A stretch of DNA of 64,000 nt, taken from assembly GCA_024509875.1 (NCBI GenBank), contig JAMPIV010012152.1, positions 501,501 through 565,500 on the forward strand, read 5' to 3'. Positions 35,530-47,157 of the stretch are shown here, one piece after another. The DNA comes from Oreohelix idahoensis. Its lineage: Eukaryota; Mollusca; Gastropoda; Stylommatophora; Oreohelicidae. A program made the translations under genes and the position numbers. The notes under the pieces are model-generated. The model was not told where the DNA came from and did not search any database. It worked only from the letters and a program-made list of their open reading frames with translations. Position 1 is the first letter of the stretch; each line of letters starts with the position of its first letter.

Positions 35530-38500
35530 TCATGTGGAATCGTGTGGGCATCTAGACAGAATGTCTGCCATCACATTATCCGAACCACGGATAGCTCGAG
35601 CCGAGAAATGAAATGGTTGAAGAGCTATGGCATAACGAGTGGACCTCGAGCTCTTCAAGTTTTTGCTCTGAATAGCAGTAAGCGCTTTTTGGTCGGTTTC
35701 CACAATGAAGTGTGCACCTAGAAGAAATCTTTGTAACTTCAGAATAGACCATACCATAGCTAATAACTCACGGTCTAAAACCGAGTAATTCTTTTCTGCA
35801 GCATTTAATTTCCTAGAGATATACATCACCGGATGCAGAGTATCAGAATACTCCTGCATTAGTGCTGCCCCAATCCCAGTTGACGAGGCGTCACTTCGAA
35901 GAACAAAAGTCTTCTCAATAGTAGGTAACCTAAGAATAGGTGGAGATGAAAATAGGGCTTTAACCTGGTCCAATGAGGATTGACATTCTTTAGACCAGCG
36001 GATCAGATTAGGCGACCCTTTCTTCAATAAAGTAGAAAGCGGTGCCATAATGGAGGACAGATTCGGAATGAATCGTCCGTAGAATTGGATCAAACCTAAT
36101 AGACTCCTTACTTGTTTCTTCGTCTTAGGGACCGAAATGTTAAGTATTTTTGAAACATTGTGGTCCTCTGTCTTTAAAAGACCATGACCAACACGATGAC
36201 CTAGGAAAGAAATCTCACTAAATCCTATAAAGGCTTTAGAGGGTTTTGCAGTCAAGTTATACTCGCGAAGAGTAGACAGTAATTTGTATAAACCCAAATA
36301 GTGATCTTCCCAGGAATCACTGAATAGACAGATATCATCTAAGTATGCTATGACATCTGTACGATATGCGAGAATTCGCCGCATCATGCGTACGAATGTA
36401 TCAGGGGCGTTCATAAGACCGAAAGGCATGAAATTCCATTGGAATAAACCCCTAGGTGTAGAAAAAGCTGTAAAAGGTTTGGCACGTTCAGTTAGCGGAA
36501 CTTGCCAATAACCTTTAGACAAATCTAGTTTGGTAAAGAATCTAGAATTAGCAAGTTTATTGAGTAGCTCTTCTAATGAAGGCATAGGTTCAGCGTCGAA
36601 CTTCGTAACTTGGTTCAATTTGCGATAATCTACGCAAATGCGAATGTTATTATCCTTCTTTCGAACAATAACCATAGACGAAGAGTATGCTGAAGTGGAT
36701 GGTTCAATGATTTCCAAACGTATCATTTCATCCAATTCTTTTTCGACTTGAGACTGGAAATGGATAGGTATTGGATAGGGTCTGACTCTGATAGGATTAT
36801 GATCAGTTAGCACAATGTCATGTTCAATGACATGTGTGTGTCCCGGGATGTCTGTAAGAACATCCTGAAATGTTTGCAACATCGAAGAAACTTGTCGATG
36901 TTCCTCAGCGGAAAGATTTGGAGAAACGGTCACGTTTTTCCAAGATTCCGTAGAATAAAGTGGGACCATAGGAAGAGGAAGATTGACATCAGAAAAAGTA
37001 GTTTCCTCATCCTGTATAACTGACAGAGATGAGTACTGACCATGAGGTGCTTGAGAATTGTCCGTTGCCTGGAAAGTAGGCTGCAAATAGTCAGGTCTTT
37101 CATAAAATTCCGTGAGCATATTTATGTGGAAAGTTTTCTGCTTTCCATCAATATCGACAACATAGTCGACATCAGAAATTTTGGAGACTATTGCATATGG
37201 ACCTTTCCATGCAATTAGAAGTCTGTTCTCCCTTGAAGGAAGTAGAACGAGAGCTTTGTCACCAGGACAAAGTTGTCGTAGACATCTATTTTTATTTGCA
37301 AACTGCCTTGCCTTTTCTTTAGCAAATTCGGATGAAGAAGTTGCTAGTTTGCATGCCTCGATGATCTTTTGCCTAAGAGCAATGACGTACTCATAAGAAG
37401 ATTGAGTCTCATCGCTAATATTATCGGCAGTGATTAGATCGTGAAGTAAAGACATAGGGCCGCGCGGTTGCGCGCCAAAGACAAGTTCAAAAGGGGAAAA
37501 CCCTGTATGTTCATTGGGGACCTCTCTATACGCAAAGAGAGCCGCGGGTAAGACCCTGTCCCAATCCTGAGGATGATCCTCAGTTATCTTACCAAGTAAA
37601 GTTTTCAGAGTCCTATTTAAACGTTCGACTAACCCATTAGACATTGGGTGATAGATACTGCTGAGAGACCTTTTAATATGTAGCATAGACATTACCTGTG
37701 ACATAGTGTCTGATATAAGTTGAGTGCCATGGTCTGACAATATTTCTCCGGGAAAACCCAAGCGAGAAAATATCAGCCAAAGAGCGTCTGCGATATCAGC
37801 AGTTGAGATGCTCTTGAGAAGTATTGCCTCTGGCCAACGTGTGCACATATCGACACATGTAAGAATAAATTGATGTCCTCTAGCTGACTTAATTCTAAAA
37901 CGACCGATAATATCTATTGCCATTTTTTGAAAAGGGCGAATAGGGATGTCAGCAGCCTGGATACGCGCAGCATGTCGTGGTCCTTTAGATTTGACCTCCT
38001 GACATACTTTGCAAGAGCGACAGTAAACTCGTATGTCCTTGCTCACAAATGGCCAAAAGAAAGCCGCAAGAACCCTCGACTTTGTACGGGAAAAACCCAT
38101 ATGTCCAGCACATTGTGAGTCATGAGCATGTTGCAATATTTGCAATCTCATGCTCTTAGGCACAAGAATTTGTGAATGGGTGGACGTAGTCGAGTCTTGT
38201 ACCATACGTACAAGTACGCCGTTCTTCATAGAAATCCAAGATTTTCTATTAGTATTCTGATTAGGATCACCTTTGTTTGCTAGAATGAAGAATTTTTGTA
38301 AAGACGGATCTTCTTCTTGCAATTTGATAAATGAGTCACGTGTAATAGTCAAGTGACTATCTTGGTCATTTACTTCATCATTATTAGTTAATGAAGTTTG
38401 AGGTGGATCCATAGCATGTGCTCTTGTGACCACCGCATTGGTAGCTTCAACGTTTTGCTCTTCCCAAACAGCAATCTGCTGTGGGGTACATTCCCTAACT

Positions 38501-40428
38501 CCGTGAATACGACCAATAATAAGGTCCGCAATAGGGTTTGGAAGTAGACACGCGTGGACCTCTCCCGTGAAGAAAGGAGTAGCAATATGTATTATGGCAG
38601 TAGGATATTTTTCCAACGTGCCACCAAATGTGACACATTTGATGACCTTTCCTGTAGCACAGGATGGATCTACAAGAGATTGCCTAACACCAACAGTAGT
38701 ACATCCAGAATCAAACAACACTGAGACTGGATTACTATTTACAAGCCCCTTATGTAATATAAGAGAACCTCTCCCATCATGAGCAACATTAGCAGGAAGA
38801 GCGGGCAAAGGATGACCACAGCTTAGAGTACTAACGGTCTTCGGATTAAATAAAGTACTGCATTGGATACATTTATTTGCTCTACCAAAATCAAAAGATG
38901 AGCATCCGATAGCATTATGGTCTTTATCATTATTAACATGTTTATCTGCTCCCTGAGATTCTTGTTGAACAGAATTCGTCTGTTGATATCTTTTTCGCTT
39001 ATGTTGCGATCTACCGCGACCATTATTGCCTCTGCAATTATCATTAAAGTCCCTACTGTAATTTTTATCCTGGTTTGAGTTCCAGTTTCCATAACTGTCA
39101 TTACCATCTCTATACTGTTGAGAACCTCTATTATCCTGGTATTGAGGTCTCTGAAAAAAATATTTTCCTCTATTCCGATTACCTTTATGAAAATTTCTAA
39201 AGTTAACGGGAGTAGAATACCGTGTAGTATTAGGTTGTCTCCAGTTCTGGGAAGAAGAATCACCCTGGAATTGATTACTATGGTTCTGGGCATAATTACG
39301 GTTACTCTTTTTATTGAAATTTTGCTGGCTACCCTGAAATTTACGCATAAAATTTGGGCCATAAGGTGCTGCCGAAGTAACTGGCAGACCTTCTTTTACT
39401 TTAGAGTTGCTAATGGTTATGTGAGGGTGCGCAGTAACATACTGGCTACAGTATTCTTCCATTTCTTTTATGTTTTTAGGCTTACGCTCATGAAGAAAAG
39501 AAAGAAAAGCTTCATTAACAGAAGACATGACCTTGTCTCTAAGTAGTAAATCCATAAGGGCTTCAAATGTACTTTCTGTCTTAGATAACTCAACCCATCG
39601 TAAAAAAGTAAGACGTATGCCTGAGATGAATTCAGAGAATTCAACTCCAGTTTCTGGTAACATGTTTTTAAATTTAAGACGATATCCGTCCTCGTTAAGT
39701 TGGTACTTCTTTAACAATGCCGCCCTGACAACCTCATAGTTGTTTTTGTCAGGCACATCTACCATACTCAACAAAGTCAAAGCATCACCTCTAAGTATCT
39801 TGGACAGATGATAAACATAGAATGTTTTATCTATATTATGCACCTTACATGCACTTTCAAATCTATCTAGATAAAATGTTATACCATCGATTGAGGGATT
39901 AAATGCTGGTAGATTAAGCTTGAAATCCTTAGCATTAGTCTTATCTGACACCTTATTTGCATCATTAGCATTACCAGTGTTCAATAACTTTAACTTTTCT
40001 AACTCTAAAGCTAAGAGTTTTTCTTCATGCTCCATTTTTGCTTTTCTCTCATCAGCTTCTCTTTGTAACCTTCTTTCTTCAGCCTCAGCCTGTAACTTTC
40101 TTTCTTCAGCCTCAGCCTGTAACTTTTTTTCTTCAAATTGAGCTTGTTTTTCTAATCTTTTATTTTCAGCCTCTTTTTCAAGTCTCTTCTCCTGAGATTC
40201 TGCTTCTCTTTTTTGTTTTTCCATTTCCATTTGTAATCTTTTTTCATCTACCTGCATCTGCAGTTTTAAATTTTCAGCATCTATTCTCTTTTGTTCAGTT
40301 TGTTCTTTCATTTTCTTTTCCTCCGACTTCAATGCCTTGGCATATTGAACAGTCGCAAATTCTTCTAATTTATCACCAGTCTTCCCAAGGGTTTTACCCT
40401 GCTCAATAAAGTACTCAAATGTAGACAT
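35530..40428 (-). CDS. Gag-Pol polyprotein, Gmr1-like order (Gag-PR-IN-RT-RH), 1632 residues
   Basis: A single frame from MSTFEYFIEQGKTLG. Residues about 25-155 are a Glu/Lys-rich coiled coil; about 170-345 form Gag, with a SCAN-like capsid segment (DGYRLKFKNM to YCSQYVTAH); an Asn/Arg-rich stretch follows; then a CxxC...CGH motif near 525. Protease: VLFDSGCTT near 572. Integrase: HHCC zinc site from 772, then catalytic Asp in AIDIIGRF, Asp in SDHGTQL (about 897) and Glu in LVERLNR (about 932). RT: VDYRKLN near 1265 and YLDDICLFS near 1362. RNase H from about 1508 (RSDASSTG) to ADILSRCP. Integrase comes before RT, the reverse of ordinary Ty3/gypsy and as in the Gmr1 group. No stop separates gag from pol. 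Its leader holds a 30 bp tandem repeat. Confidence 0.96.
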   Translation of the reverse strand: MSTFEYFIEQGKTLGKTGDKLEEFATVQYAKALKSEEKKMKEQTEQKRIDAENLKLQMQVDEKRLQMEMEKQKREAESQEKRLEKEAENKRLEKQAQFEEKKLQAEAEERKLQAEAEERRLQREADERKAKMEHEEKLLALELEKLKLLNTGNANDANKVSDKTNAKDFKLNLPAFNPSIDGITFYLDRFESACKVHNIDKTFYVYHLSKILRGDALTLLSMVDVPDKNNYEVVRAALLKKYQLNEDGYRLKFKNMLPETGVEFSEFISGIRLTFLRWVELSKTESTFEALMDLLLRDKVMSSVNEAFLSFLHERKPKNIKEMEEYCSQYVTAHPHITISNSKVKEGLPVTSAAPYGPNFMRKFQGSQQNFNKKSNRNYAQNHSNQFQGDSSSQNWRQPNTTRYSTPVNFRNFHKGNRNRGKYFFQRPQYQDNRGSQQYRDGNDSYGNWNSNQDKNYSRDFNDNCRGNNGRGRSQHKRKRYQQTNSVQQESQGADKHVNNDKDHNAIGCSSFDFGRANKCIQCSTLFNPKTVSTLSCGHPLPALPANVAHDGRGSLILHKGLVNSNPVSVLFDSGCTTVGVRQSLVDPSCATGKVIKCVTFGGTLEKYPTAIIHIATPFFTGEVHACLLPNPIADLIIGRIHGVRECTPQQIAVWEEQNVEATNAVVTRAHAMDPPQTSLTNNDEVNDQDSHLTITRDSFIKLQEEDPSLQKFFILANKGDPNQNTNRKSWISMKNGVLVRMVQDSTTSTHSQILVPKSMRLQILQHAHDSQCAGHMGFSRTKSRVLAAFFWPFVSKDIRVYCRSCKVCQEVKSKGPRHAARIQAADIPIRPFQKMAIDIIGRFRIKSARGHQFILTCVDMCTRWPEAILLKSISTADIADALWLIFSRLGFPGEILSDHGTQLISDTMSQVMSMLHIKRSLSSIYHPMSNGLVERLNRTLKTLLGKITEDHPQDWDRVLPAALFAYREVPNEHTGFSPFELVFGAQPRGPMSLLHDLITADNISDETQSSYEYVIALRQKIIEACKLATSSSEFAKEKARQFANKNRCLRQLCPGDKALVLLPSRENRLLIAWKGPYAIVSKISDVDYVVDIDGKQKTFHINMLTEFYERPDYLQPTFQATDNSQAPHGQYSSLSVIQDEETTFSDVNLPLPMVPLYSTESWKNVTVSPNLSAEEHRQVSSMLQTFQDVLTDIPGHTHVIEHDIVLTDHNPIRVRPYPIPIHFQSQVEKELDEMIRLEIIEPSTSAYSSSMVIVRKKDNNIRICVDYRKLNQVTKFDAEPMPSLEELLNKLANSRFFTKLDLSKGYWQVPLTERAKPFTAFSTPRGLFQWNFMPFGLMNAPDTFVRMMRRILAYRTDVIAYLDDICLFSDSWEDHYLGLYKLLSTLREYNLTAKPSKAFIGFSEISFLGHRVGHGLLKTEDHNVSKILNISVPKTKKQVRSLLGLIQFYGRFIPNLSSIMAPLSTLLKKGSPNLIRWSKECQSSLDQVKALFSSPPILRLPTIEKTFVLRSDASSTGIGAALMQEYSDTLHPVMYISRKLNAAEKNYSVLDRELLAMVWSILKLQRFLLGAHFIVETDQKALTAIQSKNLKSSRSTRYAIALQPFHFSARAIRGSDNVMADILSRCPHDST

Positions 40429-40784
40429 GATGTCTAAAATGTGAGTACAGAACCTGAAATAATTAATTATCTTATTTCAATCTTAATAGCAACAAGACTT
40501 AATAAAGTGCTTGTATAATCACTATGTTTACTCCAATCTCTGTGGGAAACAAGACTTGACACCAACTTGTATTATCAAATGTATAATAATATCACAAGTC
40601 ACCTCTTTATCATCAGTGCACTACACAAATCAGTGCATAACCATCAGTTATTTATCATAACTGCACTACAATAGTGCATAAGCAAAAAACCACCAGTTAG
40701 TTATGATAAGTGCACTATAGACCAATAGTGCATGAGCATATATGTAACAATAGCGAAAGCTAACTATGCAAGAACTATGTAAAC

Positions 40785-40955
40785 AATAACAAGACAATGT
40801 AAACAATAACAAAGGTCACCAACAATGTAAACAATAACAAAGATCAAAGTCAATGTAAACAACAACAAAGATCAAAGTCAATGTAAACAATAACAAAGAT
40901 CAGAGTCAATGTAAACAACAACAAAGATCAAAGTCAATGTAAACAATAACAAATG
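40785..40955. repeat. About 30 bp tandem repeat in the Gmr1-like leader
   Basis: Five to six units of AATGTAAACAACAACAAAGA followed by TCAAAGTC. It lies between the 5' LTR and the Gag start on the minus strand. Confidence 0.85.
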
Positions 40956-41804
40956 ACGCTACAGTGTATAGACAGAAATTTTATAAAGAACTGAATAATA
41001 GAAAAGAGGAGACCTACAAATACAAACAAATGAAATCGAAACTAAAAAACAGAAAGAGAGAAAAAAAAATATACAAAAAACGAAAATAAAGCACAACTCG
41101 TCACAACTAAACAGATATAGCAACGATTGTCGCTAGCAAATTTCACAGTAGGAAATTCGCACAGTCCCTAACGAAAACTCTAACAGTAGAAACCTCTGTG
41201 ACGTGGTATATTCTATTGAAAGACACCGCCCAACCGAAAAACCCGCTGAAATATAAACATATAAATATACAAATACAAATAACATTTAATATGTAACATG
41301 TAAACAGTGTGAAAAATGTGAGAGACAGAAGGCTCAGTTAGAACATAAGGGCACAGTTCACAAACAAAACAGGCCACTTAACTTCTATGAATCCACAACG
41401 TCAGCACAGTTCAGAACAGGATGTGATCAGCATTCTTAGGACAATGATCCAACGTTGATCCATATCTGCTCTCATAAACTGCCACGACGAAGGAAATGAG
41501 CTTCTAACAGGAAACAGCTTCTGAACTTGACCTTCTGAATTGACTTGAGTACTTGACCTTCTCAATCCGGAACAGTTGTTACGGCACTTGTCCTTCTTCC
41601 TACCAGATCAGGAAAACAATTTGCTCGGAAAACTGGGTACCCACGAGCAGCGCCGGGTAGTTTCAAAATCAGCAACTGTCAGGAAATCTGGATACTTTCA
41701 CAATAGTAACTTTTCTTGAAGGAAGTGAGTTGAACTGTATTCTTGAAAGTTTGATGATGATGTCTGGGTTTGTTGACCCCCTTGATAGCTGGTATCAGAG
41801 TAAA

Positions 41805-41821
41805 CCAACATATGGCCACCA
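41805..41821 (-). promoter_or_regulatory. Candidate primer-binding site, Gmr1-like element
   Basis: Minus-strand TGGTGGCCATATGTTGG starts 4 bases after the 5' LTR. The tRNA was not identified. Confidence 0.5.
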
Positions 41822-41825
41822 AAAA

Positions 41826-43223
41826 TGATAAGGGTGGATTTAGGCTGACGACCACTTGCCACCCCTATCGACACCTGGTATTAAAGTGCAAGATGTAGGT
41901 GTCTTCTCTGATTTAGGATGTTGCTGTGTATGTTGCAGTAGAACAGTTCACAGGGTACAACACAGGCAACATGACGTGCAGAGTCGTAGAAAATGGTAAC
42001 TTCGCTTTAGGTTTATACCATTTATTGCACGCCACAAAACAGTCATGATATTTATGTCATCACCAACATAGTTCAACGAATGCAGCATTCAAAATCATAT
42101 TAGCTGATAGTCATGTAGGATTCAATACTCCATAGTTGTATTGTAAACAAATAGCTTCTGTATATTCGATATCATAAAGTTCTAGTTTGTGAAGCTGTAT
42201 AAATAATATATATGTATAACTTCTGCAACAGTGTCAGCTGCAGATCATCAATATTCATAGACAATAATAAATGCTCCCTTCCTGATGCTAGCAGATCAGA
42301 TGTATACAATAAGTCCGTTTACTGTCTGCACGTGAATAGCATACATGGAATACAGGTCAAACCGACCTTTATAACATTCCTAAGTCTAACCATCTGACTT
42401 GGACGTGATCTCTGATATAACGAATCCTGGAACACAGACAATAGTCTTGTTGGTCTAGAGCGACCCATATATATATATATATATATAACTAGTTCAGGTA
42501 TAAAGATACCGGTGGCGAAAATCCTAGTCAAAGTACCTCTCCATTTTGAATCACACAGGCGAGCAAGGAGCGACAAAATGACGAACTTCTAGATGATAGC
42601 AAAAAAAATTCGATACAAGAGGAATTACCTTTCTTCGGAAATCAACCACGAACATATGCCTCCAGGCAGGCTTGAATAATACTGGGAAATAGTCTAGTTA
42701 GCTAACTAACTCACAAAGACAACGTATTTCCCTCAGAAAATCACAAGACGCAGATTGCGTCCGCTCGCTACTCAGACCATTTCTAAACTCCCCCAGCTGG
42801 GCGGAACACACCAAACGAACTACAAGTTTAGACATGCGCAGAACTCCAATATCTGAGTCGCCGTTCACATAATACGATTCTAAGAACATTCGAGATAAAA
42901 GTCTTACACAGTCGCGCCTTTTATGGTCATGAACAGAAGCGTTAAGACAGGTTTCAGACATCTACAACAGTTGACTGATACTACCAAATAAGGAGATATG
43001 GTCACTCTTCGTTCAAGAAATTATAGACCGAACGTGTTTCTATACAAGAGAAGGCAAACTCCTAAAAAAAATTGTAGTCTCGATATCTTGGATTATGTCC
43101 CTTTGACTGTAAAAACATAATACACATTTCAGTAAAAAAATGATCATACATACGAAAAATGATTATACACACGAAAAATTATTATACAAAGACTTTGGAA
43201 AAAGTAATTATTTGTGCGTAACA
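41826..43223 (-). repeat. 5' LTR of the Gmr1-like element
   Basis: 1398 bp, near-identical to 33125-34515. It should hold the promoter; no individual box is claimed. Confidence 0.94.
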
Positions 43224-43670
43224 ATATTAAAAAAATATTAATAGCTTGTCTTGTGTTAATTTAGCATTAGGCATAGATAGAGCATAAATACTAATTGTAA
43301 GTCATCGGTGATAGGTATAAAATAAAGATAGAGGAATTAGACAATATTTTAAAAAAGAGTAAAGACAACTGATATACAACAGCCTATTTGTAGCACAATA
43401 AGAGCAAATAAGTCCAACATAATGCTAACCAGATTGCAGTCAGGGTCGGGAAAAGCTTGGCGCAAAACAACAGAAAAAACATACTAAGGAAGGAACATCA
43501 AAACGTACAGAAAATAAAAGGAACAAAAACCCCGGTCTAAAGGCCACAGAAATTAAGGACAAAATTAAAACCAGCAAGGACACAATAAAAATTAACTCTG
43601 AAGTAAATAAAGACAGGAAATCAAACAAACAAACAAAAAGCAACGAGAAAGACCTCTATGCTACGGAATT

Positions 43671-43898
43671 TTATAAAGTATACATACGATCAATGGTTTC
43701 GTCGCGAGCGCCTACCAACGATCGATTTTCGTACTTAGTGGTAAAAGCACGTGCCTGTTGAGTTTTATTACAATGGATGAAAATGGCCTCGACATTGTTC
43801 CGGTTGCAGCCTGTACAGCGATAGTAAGAACTGGCTAGATGCCGCCATAATCTACTCTGCATATGGGATATATCTCTACGGAACCTCGTTGTGTTCAA
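43671..43898 (-). CDS. Conserved short ORF, right-arm copy (75 residues)
   Basis: Mirror of 28986-29213, frame intact, with the same CxxC (YRCTGCNRNN). Function unknown; possibly non-coding. Confidence 0.28.
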   Translation of the reverse strand: MNTTRFRRDISHMQSRLWRHLASSYYRCTGCNRNNVEAIFIHCNKTQQARAFTTKYENRSLVGARDETIDRMYTL

Positions 43899-44562
43899 TA
43901 AAAATGTCTATTTGACCTTGTCCAGCCTGGCCTTTGACAGTATTTTTATGTTGGAGAATACGGCTGTGTGCGGGGTCATTTACATACCACTAGATGGACA
44001 TTGGGAATGAGTAAACTTATTACTCATGTTATAATATAAATAATAAAGAAAACTCTCCGTAGCCCAGAATCCGTATCAATATGTAATTACATTCACCCAA
44101 CAAACGAAAATTCCCTGTCATATTTTTACATCAAAAGCATAGTTGGATTCATACTTTGTTTCGCAACATATACTTCTATTTATAAACCTTGGTATTTGTT
44201 ATATTTATCTATGTTGTCTGAATATATATTGTATAACCGTTGTAAAATATGTTGTATAAAGAAACAATACACTACAACAACACACAACAATTAAAATAAC
44301 ATCACAATACAACCTATCTACTAACCCACGCCCGTCATTATTGATCTAATATTTCCCCTGGCGGTACTATGTGGCGGGTTCTGCTGTCGTTTTCGGCTAG
44401 ACAACGCGTCAACTATCGATTAGCTTTTCGACTAATCAGCCCTCTGTTAGCGCGCAACAAGTCTGGACACGTTTCAAAAACCAGATTAAACTAGTTTTTC
44501 TTTATATAAATAGACAGTAGGGAGACAAACGCCCAGACACTCACGTTCACAACGCACTGAAG

Positions 44563-45039
44563 ATGACTACCCCTGCCACTGTTCCAACCAACTGAGTCTA
44601 CATGAAAAGAAGTGATGAAATGTTTAAACCGTTGGATAGTGAGCTGATGGCCGCGTCTGTAAATTTATACCGAGACCAGCCGTTACTACACGTGCGAAAA
44701 TACTCTGGTGAATCATATCTAAAGTTTCCTACCGAAACCGGCATTACGTTGACTCGCCCTGAGTTTGAACATTTGTTGGCTTTACAGGGCGAAATCCTCG
44801 CCGAATTTGACCGACTACAGGGACCAAACACAGATACCTGGCCTACTACTTGTACCAGTAACACGTTTGACTACTACATCAACTCCAATTGTTATCAACC
44901 AATATCCCCAGAACCGAGCTGGTGTCCTAACACCAACCCTTGTCCCCCTACAGCAACCACAGACAAGCACCCGGACGATGTCTTTAATCTACCACCGAAG
45001 AAGCAGAGATCTAAAAAGCGGCTGAGACCAGCGCTTTAG
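44563..45039 (+). pseudogene. PC4-like protein gene, right-arm copy, early stop
   Basis: In frame with the ATG at 44563, but codon 11 is TGA where the left arm has TGG (Trp), so only 44602-45039 (from the Met at codon 14) stays open. The PC4-like core is retained (LLHVRKYSGESYLKF, then GITLTRPEFEHLLALQGEI), and the basic end is KKQRSKKRLRPAL. About 20 replacements separate the copies over 145 residues. The restart Met precedes the whole PC4-like region, so a shorter product is possible. Confidence 0.6.
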
Positions 45040-45166
45040 CTTGATATTTCGTCTTCTTTTAAAAGACAGATCATTAAATATATTTATTACAATTAAGAAA
45101 TCGTTGTTATCTATGATGTATAAATATAGTATGTATAACTATCGAATTTATATTGTCTATCTGTTG

Positions 45167-45167
<1 letters not shown>

Positions 45168-45257
<90 letters not shown>
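45168..45257. repeat. (TA)n microsatellite, right arm
   Basis: Counterpart of 27500-27705 but shorter. Confidence 0.95.
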
Positions 45258-45259
<2 letters not shown>

Positions 45260-45597
45260 ATAAAAAGACAACACAACACAATGCCGAATAATACACAATA
45301 CAAGCACACAAAAACCCACACTCACCAGTTACAACCATGCGTCATCACCCCCACCAGCCAAAAACCAATACACTCTCCGTTAAAAACCCCACCGACCATG
45401 CTCATTAACCAGCTTCCGCTATAAAATTTATCGATTTTTATATTTTCCTCTTTATCTCAATATTGCCGGTTTTTATCGATTTTTTTTATGTCCATTGTCT
45501 ATCTGTACTTATATATATTGTATGAACAAACAACGCAAGACCACCACAATACAACAACACTCAACAATTAAAATACCTACACAAAAATGATATGGGA

Positions 45598-46436
45598 AGT
45601 CTCTAACACTTCGCTTCCACCTCTCGAGGCTGGACCTAGTATAGACAAGTCTCTAACACTTCACTCCCACCTCTCGCTGCTAGACCTAGTATAGTCAAGT
45701 CTCTAACATTTCACTCCCACTTCTTCATGCTGGACCTATTATAGCCATGTCTCTAACACTTCACTCCCACCTCTCGATGCTGGCCCTAGTAAAGGCATGT
45801 CTCTAACACTTCACTCCCACCTTTCGACGCTGATCCTAGTATAGGCAAATCTCTAACACTTCACTCACACCTCTAGAGGCTGACCATTGTATAGGCATGT
45901 CTCTAACACCTCACTCCTACCTCTCGCTGGTGGTCCTAGTATAGCCAAGTCTCTAACACGGCACACCAACCTCTAGCTGCTGGCCCTAGTAAAGACAAGT
46001 CTCTAACACTTCACTGGCACCTCTAGATGCTAGACCTAGTATAGTGACGTCTCTTACACTTCACTTCCACTTCTCAATGCTGGCCCTAGTAAAGGCATGT
46101 CTCTAACACTTCACTCCCACCTCTACACGCTGGCCCTAGTAAAGGCAAGTCTCTAACACTTCACTCCCAGCGCTAGATGCTGGACCTGGTATAGTCAAAT
46201 CTCTAACACTTCACTCCCACCTCTCGCTGCTGGACCTGGTATAGGCATGTCTCTAACACCTTACGTCCACCTCTAGCTGCTGGCCCTAGTAAAGGCAAGT
46301 CTCTAATACGTCACTCCCACCTCTAGATGCAGGACCTGTTATAGTCAAGTCTCTAACACTTCACTCCCACCTCTCGCTGCTGGACCTGGTATAGACATGT
46401 CTCTAACACCTCACTCCCACGTCTCCATGATATACC
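45598..46436 (-). repeat. 60 bp minisatellite, right arm, part 1
   Basis: About fourteen units reading AAGTCTCTAACACTTCACTC, CCACCTCTAG and TGCTGGCCCTAGTA on the plus strand; mirror of the left-arm array, with more copies. Confidence 0.92.
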
Positions 46437-47157
46437 TGTTTGTAAAATATATATTGTAATATGTACGTATAACTGTTGTATAAATAAACAACACATAACA
46501 CAATACAATACAACACACCACAACACAACCCACACACTACCTACACACGCCCGCCATTATCGAACTAATATCCTACATGAACCATAGACCATCACCACGA
46601 CCGCTAACGCGGTGTTTCTCTTACATGTCTCTAACACCTCACTCCCACCTCTCGAGGCTGGTCCTAGTATAGGGAAGTCTCTAACACTTCACTCCCACCT
46701 CTAGACGCTGGCCCTAGTAAAGGCAAGTCTCTAACACTTCACTCCCACCTCTAGCTGCTGGCCCTAGTAAAGGCAAGTCTCTAATACGTCACTCCCACCT
46801 CTAGATGCAGGACCTGTTATAGTCAAGTCTCTAACACTTCACTCCCACCTCTCGCTGCTATAACTGTTTGTAAAATATATATTGTAATATGTACGTATAA
46901 CTGTTGTATAAATAAACAACACATAATAGAATACAATACAACACACCACAACACAACCCAACACTACCTACACACGCCCGCCATTATCGAACTAATATCC
47001 TACATTAACCATAGACCATCACCCCGACCGCTAATGCCTCTTTGTCAATAAATATATAAAATGTCTTTAGTGTTTTTTCTTTTATATGTATATATATATT
47101 GTATAACTAAATGTTTGTATAATATTGTCTACCTGTTTGTAAAGTACGTATAAATAT
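46437..47157. repeat. Duplicated TA-rich/GGCGGGCG module with minisatellite part 2
   Basis: A module of GTAAAATATATATTGTAATA, TAAATAAACAACACATAA and ACACGCCCGCCATTATCGAA occurs twice (about 46438-46590 and 46864-47010). Between the copies is a second block of 60 bp units (46626-46860). The left arm has related but fewer modules near 24850-25030. Confidence 0.8.

Larger units (their letters stand above)
33125..43223 (-). mobile_element. Intact Gmr1-like Ty3/gypsy retrotransposon, 10.1 kb
   Basis: LTRs at 33125-34515 and 41826-43223 (1391 and 1398 bp), flanked by the perfect 5 bp duplication ATATT (33120-33124 and 43224-43228). By eye the LTRs differ by about six substitutions and two small indels, so insertion is recent. 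The minus strand encodes one uninterrupted 1632-residue polyprotein. A candidate primer-binding site (TGGTGGCCATATGTTGG) lies 4 bases inside the 5' LTR, and a GGGAGGGTGCGGTAA tract adjoins the 3' LTR. A SINE sits between the pol stop and the 3' LTR. The element is inserted in the right arm of the giant palindrome. Capacity to move is inferred from intactness only. Confidence 0.95.
43229..47157. repeat. Right arm of the giant palindrome, outer section
   Basis: Reverse complement of left-arm sequence from about 29660 outward, lacking the solo LTR. It ends at 47157, where the pol-less LTR element is inserted, and resumes at 56182. Confidence 0.87.

Noticed and set aside
39118..40409. Plus-strand hydrophobic ORFs opposite the Gag coiled coil
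   Set aside because: Antisense of the Glu/Lys-rich region of the intact Gag-Pol frame.
41789..41800. GGTATCAGAG as an initiator-Met primer-binding site of the Gmr1-like element
   Set aside because: It lies on the plus strand, opposite to the element's sense, and away from the LTR edge.
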